In this document: positions 13,153 through 21,194 of the stretch, in pieces
Position numbering within the stretch: the first letter of the stretch is position 1
Layout: every line of letters starts with the position of its first letter
Assembly (NCBI GenBank): GCA_041859045.1
Contig: JBHELB010000031.1
Location: 1 to 21,194, forward strand
DNA length: 21,194 nt
Source of the DNA: JBHELB01 sp041859045
GTDB taxonomy: Bacteria; Hydrogenedentota; Hydrogenedentia; Hydrogenedentales; SLHB01
Direction: 5' to 3'
The notes under the pieces: generated by a model
What the model was told of the DNA's origin: nothing
What the model saw: only the letters and a program-made list of their open reading frames with translations
Database searches by the model: none
Position numbers and translations under genes: made by a program

Positions 13153-13691
13153 CGTACAAGGACGATGCGAAGTCGCACACATCCGGCCTTCTAAGGCTCT
13201 TCGTGTACGGCACGTTGAAGCGTGGGTTATGGAATCATGATCGCTTCTGCGCTGGGGCAGTGTCCATAGAGGAGGCCGTGGTACGCGGGCGGCTGTATGA
13301 AACGGAGTCGGGGTTGCCCGTGCTGCAAGTGCCGGGGGCAGACATTCTCGCCCACGGCACAGCCGCCCCGTGCGCCGACGTGGCCACACAGGCGCGCTTC
13401 GAGGCGGAGGCGGCCCAACACCCCAACCTTCGCGCCAAAGGCCACACGCGGCGCGCCTGGCAGCTTGTTCGCGGGGAACTGATGACCTTCGACGACCCTG
13501 AGGAACGCCTCCCGCGCTTGGACCGATTGGAGGGGTTCCGCCCTGGCCAATCATCCCTCTACAAGCGTGTCTTGCTACCCGTCTTGAGTCATGAAAAGGC
13601 AGTACCTGCATGGGCCTATGTCGCGGACGGGCGCACCAGTTTGATGAACGCACGTCTAAATCCCTATGATGAGTACGTTGGACAGCGATAA
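13149..13691 (+). CDS. gamma-glutamylcyclotransferase / AIG2-like protein
   Basis: A 180-residue member of the GGCT-like fold. LRLFVYGTLKRG (residues 15-26) carries the YGTL-x-x-G substrate loop, and RLDRLEGF (about 124-130) contains the conserved glutamate E128. A 25-30 residue Cys/His/Gln-rich insert sits between the core strands (about 75-100). GGCT-fold enzymes release gamma-glutamyl groups as 5-oxoproline or act as gamma-glutamylamine cyclotransferases, so the protein could reverse an amidoligase product. The start ATG 13149 overlaps the amidotransferase stop (ATGA) with AGGAG upstream. It is the last gene of the second cluster; hsdM follows after 77 bases. Confidence 0.85.
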   Translation: MTYKDDAKSHTSGLLRLFVYGTLKRGLWNHDRFCAGAVSIEEAVVRGRLYETESGLPVLQVPGADILAHGTAAPCADVATQARFEAEAAQHPNLRAKGHTRRAWQLVRGELMTFDDPEERLPRLDRLEGFRPGQSSLYKRVLLPVLSHEKAVPAWAYVADGRTSLMNARLNPYDEYVGQR

Positions 13692-13768
13692 AGATCCGGT
13701 AAGGAATCGTCGTCGGGTCGCTTGTTCGTCTTTGCTGGAGCAAATCACGGAACGTTGGGAGTCGAATC

Positions 13769-15760
13769 ATGTCCGGTCACCACGACCATGCCAGTTTGAT
13801 TTGGCAGATTGCCGAACTGTTGCGCGGACCGTATCGTCCGCCGCAATACGAACGCGTGATGCTGCCCATGACCGTCTTGCGCCGTTTTGATTGCGTGCTT
13901 GCGCCCACGAAGGCGAAGGTGTTGGTCGAGGTCGAGAAACGCAAAGGCGGCAAACTCACCGATGATGCCCTGGATAGAATGCTCAACAAAGCCTCCGGCC
14001 AACGTTTTCATAACCATTCGCCGCTCACCTTTGAAAAGCTCAAGGGCGACCCCGACAACATAGACAAGCACTTGGTCAGCTACATCAATGGATTCTCGGC
14101 CAATGTCCGCCGTATCTTCGAATATTTTGAATTCACGAACGAGATTGAGAAGATGCGCGAGGCCAATATCCTCTACCTCGTCGTATCGAAGTTCTGCGAG
14201 GTCGACCTGCACCCGGATCGCGTTCCCAACGAGGCAATGGGGCTAATCTTCGAGAACCTTATCCGCCGCTTCAATGAATTGGCCAACGAAACCGCCGGCG
14301 ATCACTTTACGCCGCGCGAAGTCATTCGGTTGATGGTGAACGTCTTGTTCATTAACGATGACGCCCTCCTCGCGACGCCCGGCACCGTCCGTAAAATGCT
14401 CGATCCGGCGTGCGGCACAGGCGGCATGCTGGCCGAATCGCAAAACTATCTGCGCGAGCATCACTCGGCGGCGCGGCTCTATGTGTACGGCCAGGATTAC
14501 AACAAGCGCGCCTACGCCACCGCCGCCTCCGACATGCTAATGAAGCAGGTGGACCACAACGGCGGCGGCGAGAATGTTCAGTACGGCGATATCTTCGACG
14601 ACGACAAGTTCGCTGGCCAGCGGTTCGACTACCTCATTGCCAATCCGCCCTTTGGCGTGGATTGGAAGAAACAGCAAAAGGACATCGAACGGGAACACGA
14701 GAAGCTCGGATTCGCCGGACGTTTCGGCGCGGGGCTGCCGCGTGTCAATGACGGCGCGTTGTTGTTCCTTCAGCACATGATCAGCAAGTTTGAACCGGTC
14801 TTGCCGGACCAACACAAGCACGGCTCCCGACTGGCCATCGTGTTCAATGGTTCGCCCCTGTTCACCGGCGGCGCGGGGTCCGGAGAGAGTGACATCCGTA
14901 AATGGGTGATCGAGAATGATTGGCTGGAAGCCATCATCGCCCTGCCGGAACAAATGTTTTACAACACCGGCATCGGAACCTATGTCTGGATCGTCACCAA
15001 CCGCAAGGACAAACGCCGCAAAGGGAAGATCCAACTGAGCGACGCGCGCGAGCGGTACGTCCCCATGCGCCGGAGCCTGGGCGATAAGCGCCGCAAGATC
15101 GGCGAAGGCAAGGACGGCGAACCGGACCAAATTGCCATCACGGTCAAAGAGTATGGCCGGTTCAAAGCTTCCGAGACCACGAAGATATTCGACAACGCAG
15201 ATTTCGGGTACACGCGCGTCACTGTCGAGCGGCCTTTGCGGCTGCGGTTCGAGATGACCGCCGAGGCCAAGACCCGATTCCTCACAGCCTATCCGCATCT
15301 GCGGGACGACCTGACATCCATCGAAAAGGGGATGGGCCGAACGCCGCACAATGATTGGAACGCCGTACATGCCCAGGTTCTCGGCCTGCTGCATACGCGC
15401 CGCTCCACTTGGAAAAAGCCGGAGCAGAAACTCTTTCGCGATACATTCACGCAATCCGATCCCGACGCCGAACCCGTGCTCAAAGGAAAGCGCGGCGAGG
15501 GGTACGAACCCGACTCGGCTCTCCGCGATTGCGAAAATGTCCCGCTCAAGGAAGACATTGACGACTATTTCCGCCGCGAAGTCCTGCCGCACATCCCCGA
15601 CGCCTGGATGGACCGCACAAAGGACAAGATCGGATATGAGATCAATTTCAACCGCCACTTCTACCGCTACACGCCGCCGCGTCCCCTCGAAGAGATTGAC
15701 GCCGACCTGAAACGCGCCGAGGAGTTGATCATGCGGCTGCTTCGGGAGGTCACGGAATGA
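13769..15760 (+). CDS. hsdM: type I restriction-modification system DNA methyltransferase subunit HsdM
   Basis: A 663-residue N6-adenine methyltransferase subunit. The N-terminal helical HsdM domain (1-170) is followed by the catalytic domain with the SAM-binding motif DPACGTGGML (about 212-221) and the catalytic NPPFG (292-296). The C-terminal part carries the usual linker that contacts HsdS and ends in FNRHFYRYTPPRPLEEID. It methylates the target recognised by HsdS and is also required in the restriction complex. The start ATG 13769 has GGGAG upstream. The 3' end overlaps the next ORF by 4 nt (ATGA), so translation is coupled. Confidence 0.95.
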   Translation: MSGHHDHASLIWQIAELLRGPYRPPQYERVMLPMTVLRRFDCVLAPTKAKVLVEVEKRKGGKLTDDALDRMLNKASGQRFHNHSPLTFEKLKGDPDNIDKHLVSYINGFSANVRRIFEYFEFTNEIEKMREANILYLVVSKFCEVDLHPDRVPNEAMGLIFENLIRRFNELANETAGDHFTPREVIRLMVNVLFINDDALLATPGTVRKMLDPACGTGGMLAESQNYLREHHSAARLYVYGQDYNKRAYATAASDMLMKQVDHNGGGENVQYGDIFDDDKFAGQRFDYLIANPPFGVDWKKQQKDIEREHEKLGFAGRFGAGLPRVNDGALLFLQHMISKFEPVLPDQHKHGSRLAIVFNGSPLFTGGAGSGESDIRKWVIENDWLEAIIALPEQMFYNTGIGTYVWIVTNRKDKRRKGKIQLSDARERYVPMRRSLGDKRRKIGEGKDGEPDQIAITVKEYGRFKASETTKIFDNADFGYTRVTVERPLRLRFEMTAEAKTRFLTAYPHLRDDLTSIEKGMGRTPHNDWNAVHAQVLGLLHTRRSTWKKPEQKLFRDTFTQSDPDAEPVLKGKRGEGYEPDSALRDCENVPLKEDIDDYFRREVLPHIPDAWMDRTKDKIGYEINFNRHFYRYTPPRPLEEIDADLKRAEELIMRLLREVTE

Positions 15761-16047
15761 GCGCAACCCTGAATTCCATGTCTGTAATGGCGCGTTGTAA
15801 GCATGAAAACTTGAATTGCAGGTTTACAACGTCGCATTGCAGGCATGAAATGCCAAATTGTAGACCTGCAACGCCTCAATGTAAGCCTGCAAAACCGAAT
15901 TGCAGACATGCAACGGCGTGTTGCAAGTCTGCAAATCGAAGTTGCGGGCAGGAGGAAACGCGTTGTAAGTCGCTATTGAATAAGTATTTGTGGCGTAATT
16001 CACCAGTATGTAAAGGCCGACCGGCGAAATTGGAGGTGGCAGTATGA
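15757..16047 (+). CDS. cysteine-heptad repeat ORF between hsdM and hsdS
   Basis: A 96-residue ORF. The start ATG 15757 overlaps the hsdM stop, with GGGAGG at 15744-15749, and the TGA at 16045-16047 overlaps the hsdS ATG. Residues 13-75 are nine consecutive seven-residue units, each with Cys at position 2 (C14, C21, C28, C35, C42, C49, C56, C63, C70), roughly N-C-R/K-H/P-A/E-x-x. The remaining tail is short and basic. Codon use is poorer in G/C at third positions than in neighbours. It may be a real small Cys-rich protein, or a minisatellite spacer that happens to stay open. No family is recognised. Confidence 0.5.
   Translation: MSATLNSMSVMARCKHENLNCRFTTSHCRHEMPNCRPATPQCKPAKPNCRHATACCKSANRSCGQEETRCKSLLNKYLWRNSPVCKGRPAKLEVAV
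15793..15981 (+). repeat. nine tandem degenerate 21-bp units
   Basis: The DNA under the cysteine heptads is an exact 9 x 21 bp array with no insertions or deletions. Each unit follows roughly N-N-T-TG(C/T)-A(A/G)G-(C/A)-C/A-TG-C-A-A-x-x-x-x. Units differ at many positions but keep TGC/TGT then A(A/G)G. Because 21 is a multiple of three, changes in unit number would not shift the frame and would only lengthen or shorten the encoded repeat. Confidence 0.85.
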
Positions 16048-17351
16048 GCGACCTCGCCTCTTGCCTCGCCGTTTTGCCCCAGTCTTGGCAAGCAAAACCC
16101 CTCCGTGCTGTCGCAGACTACACGGTCAGCAACGTTGACAAAGTGCCGTCAGACGACGAGGTGCCGGTCCGTTTGTGCAACTACACCGACGTCTACAACA
16201 ACGACCGCATCAATCTCAGCATGGACTTCATGCAGAGCACCGCGACTGTTGGTGAGATTGAAAAATTCCACCTCCGCGTAGGAGACGTGGTTATCACAAA
16301 AGATTCTGAGTCGTGGGACGACATAGGTGTTCCCGCCCTCGTAACTCAAACCGATGATGACTTGGTTTGCGGCTACCATCTTGCCATTCTGCGCCCGCGC
16401 AGTAGTGTGCTTGATGGGAGATTCCTTTTCCGCTGTTTGCAGGCCAAGCCCATCCGTGTGCAGCTTGAGTTGTCGGCGAACGGGGTTACACGTTTCGGGA
16501 TTCCAAAGAGCGCCATTGGCTTGATGACTCTGCCGATACCGCCGGTTGATGCGCAACGAGCGATAGCCGACTATCTTGACAGGGAGACGGGGCGGTTGGA
16601 TGCGTTGGTGGCGGCGAAGGAACGGGTGCTGGAACTGTTGGCGGAGAAACGCCGCGCGCTCATCACCCGTGCCGTCACCCGCGGCCTGAACCCCAACGCT
16701 CCCCTCCGCGATTCCGGCCTCCCCTGGCTCGGACAAATCCCGAAGCATTGGGAAACAAAACGTGCGAAGTGGCTCTTCACTGAACGCGATGAACGCTCGG
16801 AAACCGGCGACGAGGAATTACTTTCGTTGAGGATGGAACTCGGATTGGTTCCACATAATGATGTGTCCGAGAAGACAACGCGTTCCGAAGAACTTATTGG
16901 ATACAAGAAGTGCTCTACCCGTGAGATCGTGATCAACCGAATGCGCGCCAGCAGCGGCCTTGTAGCGATAGCCCCTCAAGATGGTCTGGTGAGTCCCGAC
17001 TATGCCGTATTCAAGGTATCAGAAGATGCATACCCTGAATACTTCACGCTTCTTTTCAAGACATCATTGCTACAAACCGTTTTTCGTACTGCGTCAAAAG
17101 GACTTGGAACGGGAAGCTCTGGTTTCTTGCGGCTATATTCGGAAGATTTTCTCGGATTCTGGTTGCCTGCGCCTCCGAAGCAAGACCAGGAAGCCCTCGT
17201 CGCGCACATCGAGCGTGAGACCGGCAAGCTGGATGCGTTGCGTTCCGCCACGGAACGGACGGTAGCGTTGTTGAAGGAACGCCGGGCGGCGCTGATCGCG
17301 GCGGCGGTGACGGGGCAGATAGATTCGGCGGATTCGGGTAAGTTGATGTAA
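16044..17351 (+). CDS. hsdS: type I restriction-modification specificity subunit HsdS
   Basis: A 435-residue DNA-recognition subunit with the usual two-fold layout: target recognition domain 1 (about 10-160), conserved helix 1 (about 165-215, PVDAQRAIADYLDRETGRLD), target recognition domain 2 (from about 230, GLPWLGQIPKHWE, to 370), and conserved helix 2 (about 375-425, KQDQEALVAHIERETGKLDA). The two helical repeats are similar and set the spacing of the bipartite target. GGAGG (16032-16036) lies seven bases before ATG 16044. The recognition domains are visibly more AT-rich than the conserved helices, as expected where target domains have been exchanged. Confidence 0.93.
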   Translation: MSDLASCLAVLPQSWQAKPLRAVADYTVSNVDKVPSDDEVPVRLCNYTDVYNNDRINLSMDFMQSTATVGEIEKFHLRVGDVVITKDSESWDDIGVPALVTQTDDDLVCGYHLAILRPRSSVLDGRFLFRCLQAKPIRVQLELSANGVTRFGIPKSAIGLMTLPIPPVDAQRAIADYLDRETGRLDALVAAKERVLELLAEKRRALITRAVTRGLNPNAPLRDSGLPWLGQIPKHWETKRAKWLFTERDERSETGDEELLSLRMELGLVPHNDVSEKTTRSEELIGYKKCSTREIVINRMRASSGLVAIAPQDGLVSPDYAVFKVSEDAYPEYFTLLFKTSLLQTVFRTASKGLGTGSSGFLRLYSEDFLGFWLPAPPKQDQEALVAHIERETGKLDALRSATERTVALLKERRAALIAAAVTGQIDSADSGKLM

Positions 17352-17423
17352 ACTAAACAATCTGCGAGATAGTATTCCCGCCTTGGCATGGAGCCGGGGC
17401 AGACGAAAAATGAACATGGTGTG

Positions 17424-18581
17424 ATGGAACAGAATCGAGTCAACATAGCGGTGCGAATGCTGCGCTGGGCGCGTGAGCGCTCGGGAAGGCCGGACACGTA
17501 TTTCGCCGAGCATTTCCCGAAGTTCGACGCGTGGGAACGCGGCGAGACGCTTCCGACGTTGAAACAGGTCGAGACGCTCGCCAAGGCGACCTATACGCCG
17601 GTCGGCTATCTGTTCCTGTCCGCCCCGCCGGATGAGGCATTGCCGATTCCGGATTTCCGGACCTTGGGCGACCGGCCCATGGCGCAGCCCAGTCCGAACC
17701 TGTTGGAAACGGTATACGCCTGCCAGCAGCGTCAGGCGTGGTACCAGGAATTCGCGCGAGTCACGGGCGAAACGCCGCGCGCCTTTGTGGGGTCTGTCAG
17801 CACCGCCGATTCCGTGGAATCCGTGGCCACCGCCATGCGGACCGCGCTGGGATTCGATTTGGAGGCGCGGCGGGCCTGTCCGACCTGGACGGACGCCTTG
17901 CGCCGTTTCATCGAACAGGCGGACGAACTCGGCGTGCTCGTGATGTGCAGCGGCGTGGTCCGCAACAACACGCACCGCCCGCTCGACCCGGAAGAGTTCC
18001 GGGGCTTTGCGTTGGCCGATCCGTTGGCGCCGCTGGTTTTCATCAACGGAAAAGACACCAAGGCGGCGCAGATGTTCACGCTTGCCCACGAACTGGCGCA
18101 TATCTGGATTGGCCAGTCCGCCTTGTCGGACGCGGGGGCGTATGCCGTTCCCGATCACGCGGTGGAAGCGTGGTGCAACCGCGTGGCGGCGGAACTGCTC
18201 GCGCCGCTGCAATTGGTTCGTGAGGAATTCCGCGGGGACGAGGAACTCGACGCCGAGGTAAGGCGCCTGGCGCGCCGCTTCAAGGTGAGCACGCTGGTCG
18301 TCCTGCGGCGGGTTTTCGATGCCGGAGGGATCACGCGCCCCGAGTTCCAGGAGGCGTACAGGGATGAAGTCGCGCGCCTGCGCGCCGCCATGTCGAAAAG
18401 CAGCGGCGGAGGCGATTTCTACCTCACACAGGCGGCCCGGGTCAGCAAACGCTTTGCCCGCGCGCTTGTGGTGAGCACACTGGAAGGCCATACGCTGTAT
18501 CGCGATGCATTTCAGATGCTGGGTGTGGCGAAGGTGGAGACGTTCAACGAAATGGGCCGCAACGTGGGGGTGTACGCCTGA
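17424..18581 (+). CDS. XRE/ImmA-IrrE family metallopeptidase
   Basis: A 385-residue protein with a short N-terminal XRE-like region (about 1-60: VRMLRWARERSG, WERGETLPTLKQVETLAK) and a C-terminal ImmA/IrrE (formerly DUF955) Zn-protease domain with HELAH at 222-226. Such enzymes cut repressors or act as the antitoxin half of pairs with PIN-like DUF4411 proteins. ATG 17424 is preferred because it starts directly before the conserved region; ATG 17388 is in frame and possible. Neither has a strong ribosome binding site. The stop overlaps the next start (TGATG), tying it to the DUF4411 gene. It sits between hsdS and hsdR. Confidence 0.85.
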   Translation: MEQNRVNIAVRMLRWARERSGRPDTYFAEHFPKFDAWERGETLPTLKQVETLAKATYTPVGYLFLSAPPDEALPIPDFRTLGDRPMAQPSPNLLETVYACQQRQAWYQEFARVTGETPRAFVGSVSTADSVESVATAMRTALGFDLEARRACPTWTDALRRFIEQADELGVLVMCSGVVRNNTHRPLDPEEFRGFALADPLAPLVFINGKDTKAAQMFTLAHELAHIWIGQSALSDAGAYAVPDHAVEAWCNRVAAELLAPLQLVREEFRGDEELDAEVRRLARRFKVSTLVVLRRVFDAGGITRPEFQEAYRDEVARLRAAMSKSSGGGDFYLTQAARVSKRFARALVVSTLEGHTLYRDAFQMLGVAKVETFNEMGRNVGVYA

Positions 18582-19111
18582 TGGCCTACCTTCTCGACGC
18601 CAACGTCTTTATTCAAGCGAAGAATCTGCACTACGGCTTCGATTTCTGCCCGGCGTTTTGGGAGTGGCTCGATACCGAAAACAGAAACGGGAAAGTATTC
18701 AGTGTCGAGAAGGTCGGCGATGAGATCGAGTCGGGCGCGGACGAATTGGCCACTTGGGCAAGCTCGCGCGGCGCGGGATTCTTCTTGCCCGCCGATGCGG
18801 CACTTTTGACAACCCTTGGCCGCGTGAGCAACTGGGTCACCCAGCAGCATTACGATCCCGCCGCCGTGAACACCTTCCTGCAAGTAGCGGATTACTACCT
18901 CGTCGCCCATGCGTTGGCTCACGGGCATACCGTGGTGACGCATGAGGTCCCCTCGCCATCAGCGCGCAAGGTGAAGATTCCCAACGTGTGCATCGGACTG
19001 GGCGTTCGTTGCGTCACGCCTTTTGAGATGCTTCGGATCGAACGGGCGCGCTTTGTGCTCGAACGCACAGCCGGTGATGCGCAACTGTTGCTGGCGGGAG
19101 CCACACCATGA
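18581..19111 (+). CDS. DUF4411 PIN-like protein
   Basis: A 176-residue protein beginning MAYLLDANVFIQAKN, the signature of DUF4411 (PF14367), a PIN-like family. Acidic residues D6, E43 and D104 (DYYLVAHAL) fit a PIN-type metal site, so RNase activity is likely but unproven. The gene overlaps the ImmA/IrrE stop by one base and the hsdR start by four. The ImmA-IrrE/DUF4411 pair is a recurrent two-gene unit thought to act as a toxin-antitoxin system. Here it is nested inside a type I restriction operon, perhaps as a guard module. Confidence 0.85.
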   Translation: MAYLLDANVFIQAKNLHYGFDFCPAFWEWLDTENRNGKVFSVEKVGDEIESGADELATWASSRGAGFFLPADAALLTTLGRVSNWVTQQHYDPAAVNTFLQVADYYLVAHALAHGHTVVTHEVPSPSARKVKIPNVCIGLGVRCVTPFEMLRIERARFVLERTAGDAQLLLAGATP

Positions 19112-21194
19112 GCCAGACGAGTGAAGCGGCCTTTGAAACAGTCGTCGAGTCATGCTTGTTGTCGCATGGCTACGTCAGTGTGCCGCCGGAAGGCTTTGAT
19201 CGGGAGCGGGCGATATTTCCCAAGACGGTCTTGACGTTCATCCAAGAAACGCAGCCGAAGGAATGGGCGAAGCTCGATGCATTGCACGGCGCGGCCACTG
19301 GGGAACAGGTGCTCGCGGACCTGTGCAAGTGGATGGATACGAACGGGTCGTTGGCCACGCTGCGGCATGGGTTCAAGTGCTATGGACGGACGCTGCGAGT
19401 TGCCTTTTTCAAGGCCGCACATGAATTGAACCCGGAACTGGAGGCGCGGTATGCCACGAACCGCATGGGGATTACGAGGCAGTTGCGTTTCTCACCGCGA
19501 TCTGAGCACTCCCTCGATGTCGCCCTGAGTCTGAACGGCATTCCCATCGCCACGGCAGAATTGAAGAATCCGCTCACGGGGCAAACCGTCGAGAACGCCC
19601 TTTGGCAGTACCGTCACGACCGCGATCCGCGCGAACCGATCTTCGAGTTTAGGCGGCGGACGCTGGTGCATTTCGCGGTGGACACCGAGGCCGTATTCAT
19701 GACCACGCGCCTGGCCGGAACCGCGACGCACTTTTTGCCCTTCAACAAGGGGTGTGATGGCGGCGCGGGTAACCCGCCCGACCCCAATGGCCGCACTTAC
19801 CGCACGGGGTACTTGTGGGAAGAGGTTCTCCAGCGCGACAGCTTGCTTGACATGCTGGCCCGATTTCTTCACCTGCAAGTCGAGGAAAAGCGGACCGACG
19901 ATGGGCCGAAGGTCAAGAAAGAGACCATGATCTTCCCGCGATACCACCAACTTCAGGCGGTCCGAACACTGGTGGATGCGGCGCGGCGTGAGGGCGTGGG
20001 CAACAACTATCTCATCGAGCATTCCGCGGGCAGCGGGAAGAGCAATACTATCGGCTGGGTCGCCCATCGGCTGGCGTCGTTGCATGACGCCGGGAACCAG
20101 CGCGTATTCGACTCGGTGATAGTCATCACCGACCGGGTCGTCCTGGACAAGCAATTGCAGGACACGATCTACCAATTTGAACACAAGCGGGGCGTGGTGC
20201 AGAAGATTGATGAAAGGTCACGGCAACTGGCCGAGGCGCTGGAAAACGCCGTACCCGTTATTATCACGACGTTGCAGAAGTTCCCCTTTGTTTCGCGTCA
20301 GTTGCTCAAGATGGCCGAGGAACGTGGCGAGGATGGCACGGGTGCGCTGCCGACACGGCGTTGCGCTGTCATCATCGACGAGGCGCACAGCTCGCAGGGC
20401 GGCGAATCCGCGACCGACCTCAAGGAAGTCTTGGGCGGCGAAGCCTTGCGCGAGGCGGCCAAACGCAAGGCCGCTGAAGAGGGACAGGAGCATTTGGAGA
20501 AGCTGTTCCGCAGCATGGCCAAGCGCGGGCGTCAGGCCAATATCAGCTTCTTCGCGTTTACGGCGACGCCCAAGCACAAGACCTTGGCCGTGTTCGGGCG
20601 ACACGGAACCCCCTTCCATCGCTACACGATGCGGCAAGCCATCGAAGAGGGCTTCATCCTTGACGTGCTGAAGAACTACACATCTTACGCGACCTACTTC
20701 AGGCTGCTCAAGGCATGCGAAGATGATCCGAATGTCGAACGCAAGAAAGCGGCCAAGGCGCTGGCGCGGTTTCTCAAACTGCACCCCCACAACATTGCGC
20801 AAAAAACCGAAGTCATGGTGGAGCACTTCAATGCCGTAACGCGCCACAAAATCGGCGGCAGGGCAAAGGCGATGGTGGTGACGGGTTCGCGCTTGGAAGC
20901 GGTGCGCTACAAGCAATCCTTTGACCACTATATCCGGCAGAGAGCCTATCCCATCAAGACGCTGGTGGCCTTTTCCGGAGCCGTCCAGGACGACAAACTG
21001 CCCGATGTCACGTATACGGAAGCAGGGATGAATGACGGAATCAGGGAAAAGGAACTTCCGGAGAGGTTCGGCACGGCCGAGTATCAGGTCCTCTTAGTTG
21101 CCGAAAAGTACCAGACCGGGTTCGATCAGCCCTTATTGCACACGATGTATGTGGACAAACGCCTGGCAGGACTCCAGGCGGTGCAGACGTTGTC
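19108..21194 (+). CDS. hsdR: type I restriction enzyme subunit HsdR (partial, 3' end outside window)
   Basis: The frame is open from ATG 19108 to the window edge, 695 codons without a stop. The N-terminal nuclease motif is D137 with E151-x-K153 (AELKN). The motor domain has an upstream RYHQLQAV segment, Walker A HSAGSGKS (305-312), DEAH (424-427) and FTATP (about 484-488). It translocates DNA and cleaves unmethylated targets together with HsdM and HsdS. The start overlaps the DUF4411 stop (ATGA). HsdR proteins are usually about 1000 residues, so roughly a third lies beyond the window. The motifs seen are intact. Confidence 0.95.
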   Translation, partial: MSQTSEAAFETVVESCLLSHGYVSVPPEGFDRERAIFPKTVLTFIQETQPKEWAKLDALHGAATGEQVLADLCKWMDTNGSLATLRHGFKCYGRTLRVAFFKAAHELNPELEARYATNRMGITRQLRFSPRSEHSLDVALSLNGIPIATAELKNPLTGQTVENALWQYRHDRDPREPIFEFRRRTLVHFAVDTEAVFMTTRLAGTATHFLPFNKGCDGGAGNPPDPNGRTYRTGYLWEEVLQRDSLLDMLARFLHLQVEEKRTDDGPKVKKETMIFPRYHQLQAVRTLVDAARREGVGNNYLIEHSAGSGKSNTIGWVAHRLASLHDAGNQRVFDSVIVITDRVVLDKQLQDTIYQFEHKRGVVQKIDERSRQLAEALENAVPVIITTLQKFPFVSRQLLKMAEERGEDGTGALPTRRCAVIIDEAHSSQGGESATDLKEVLGGEALREAAKRKAAEEGQEHLEKLFRSMAKRGRQANISFFAFTATPKHKTLAVFGRHGTPFHRYTMRQAIEEGFILDVLKNYTSYATYFRLLKACEDDPNVERKKAAKALARFLKLHPHNIAQKTEVMVEHFNAVTRHKIGGRAKAMVVTGSRLEAVRYKQSFDHYIRQRAYPIKTLVAFSGAVQDDKLPDVTYTEAGMNDGIREKELPERFGTAEYQVLLVAEKYQTGFDQPLLHTMYVDKRLAGLQAVQTL

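Noticed and set aside
12580..13770. 396-codon minus-strand open frame opposite the second glutaminase and the GGCT gene
   Set aside because: Both plus-strand genes are well supported by catalytic motifs and overlaps; the antisense product is a basic, low-complexity shadow.
14537..15766. 409-codon minus-strand open frame opposite hsdM
   Set aside because: The HsdM motifs on the plus strand account for the region; the antisense frame has no recognisable domain.
15793..15981. CRISPR array
   Set aside because: The 21-bp units are directly adjacent with no unique spacers, are degenerate, and no cas genes are present.
17133..18491. 452-codon open frame on the minus strand opposite hsdS and the metallopeptidase
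   Set aside because: It is the antisense shadow of GC-rich coding sequence. It has no domain motifs or ribosome binding site, and the plus-strand genes have clear family signatures.
1..21194. tRNA or rRNA genes, or an origin
   Set aside because: No cloverleaf with a T-arm GGTTCRANNCC pattern, rRNA-like segment or iteron cluster was noticed by eye on either strand.

Overview
This is a GC-rich bacterial accessory region (a mobile or defence island). It contains no rRNA, tRNA or recognisable housekeeping gene. The organism cannot be named from the sequence. The high GC, the style of the small coupled gene families and two apparently leaderless toxin-antitoxin operons would fit an environmental Planctomycetota- or Hydrogenedentota-like genome, but that is a weak inference.

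Layout, left to right: (1) 1-1151, phage-flavoured debris: an eroded reading frame, a small hypothetical gene and an orphan terminase-small-subunit-like gene. (2) 1240-2693, minus strand: a HigBA/RelE-type toxin-antitoxin pair, a stand-alone integrase core-binding (SAM-like) domain gene, and a frameshifted small gene in front of it. (3) 2875-9180, plus strand: a tightly coupled operon of amidoligase, a 29-codon micro-ORF, class II glutamine amidotransferase, two unrecognised proteins, and a 1041-residue fusion of an ATP-dependent ligase-like nucleotidyltransferase with an AAA+ ATPase. Most junctions overlap by 4-8 nt. (4) 9109-9817, minus strand: a second toxin-antitoxin pair whose antitoxin overlaps the 3' end of the ligase/AAA gene. 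(5) 9840-11391: inverted and tandem repeats, then a tyrosine recombinase with a complete catalytic set, ending in three copies of a 14-15 bp terminal repeat. (6) 11392-13691: the remains of a second amidoligase operon. It starts with an amidoligase 3' remnant that begins at the base after the terminal repeat, followed by a hypothetical, a protein with a DUF5049-like C-terminus, a second glutamine amidotransferase and a gamma-glutamylcyclotransferase/AIG2-like protein. (7) 13769-end: a type I restriction-modification operon (hsdM, hsdS, hsdR). A Cys-every-seven-residues repeat ORF lies between hsdM and hsdS, and an ImmA/IrrE-type metallopeptidase plus a DUF4411 PIN-like protein lie between hsdS and hsdR.

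The most unusual content is the pair of amidoligase/glutamine-amidotransferase clusters. A glutamine-synthetase-fold ligase that makes amide bonds, an Ntn glutaminase that can supply ammonia, and (in the second copy) a cyclotransferase-fold enzyme that could remove a gamma-glutamyl-type adduct together suggest reversible amide tagging of an unknown substrate, which could be a peptide, a protein or a nucleic acid. The linked ligase/AAA fusion makes a nucleic-acid connection plausible but does not prove one. The second notable element is the cysteine heptad ORF, translationally coupled on both sides to type I R-M genes.
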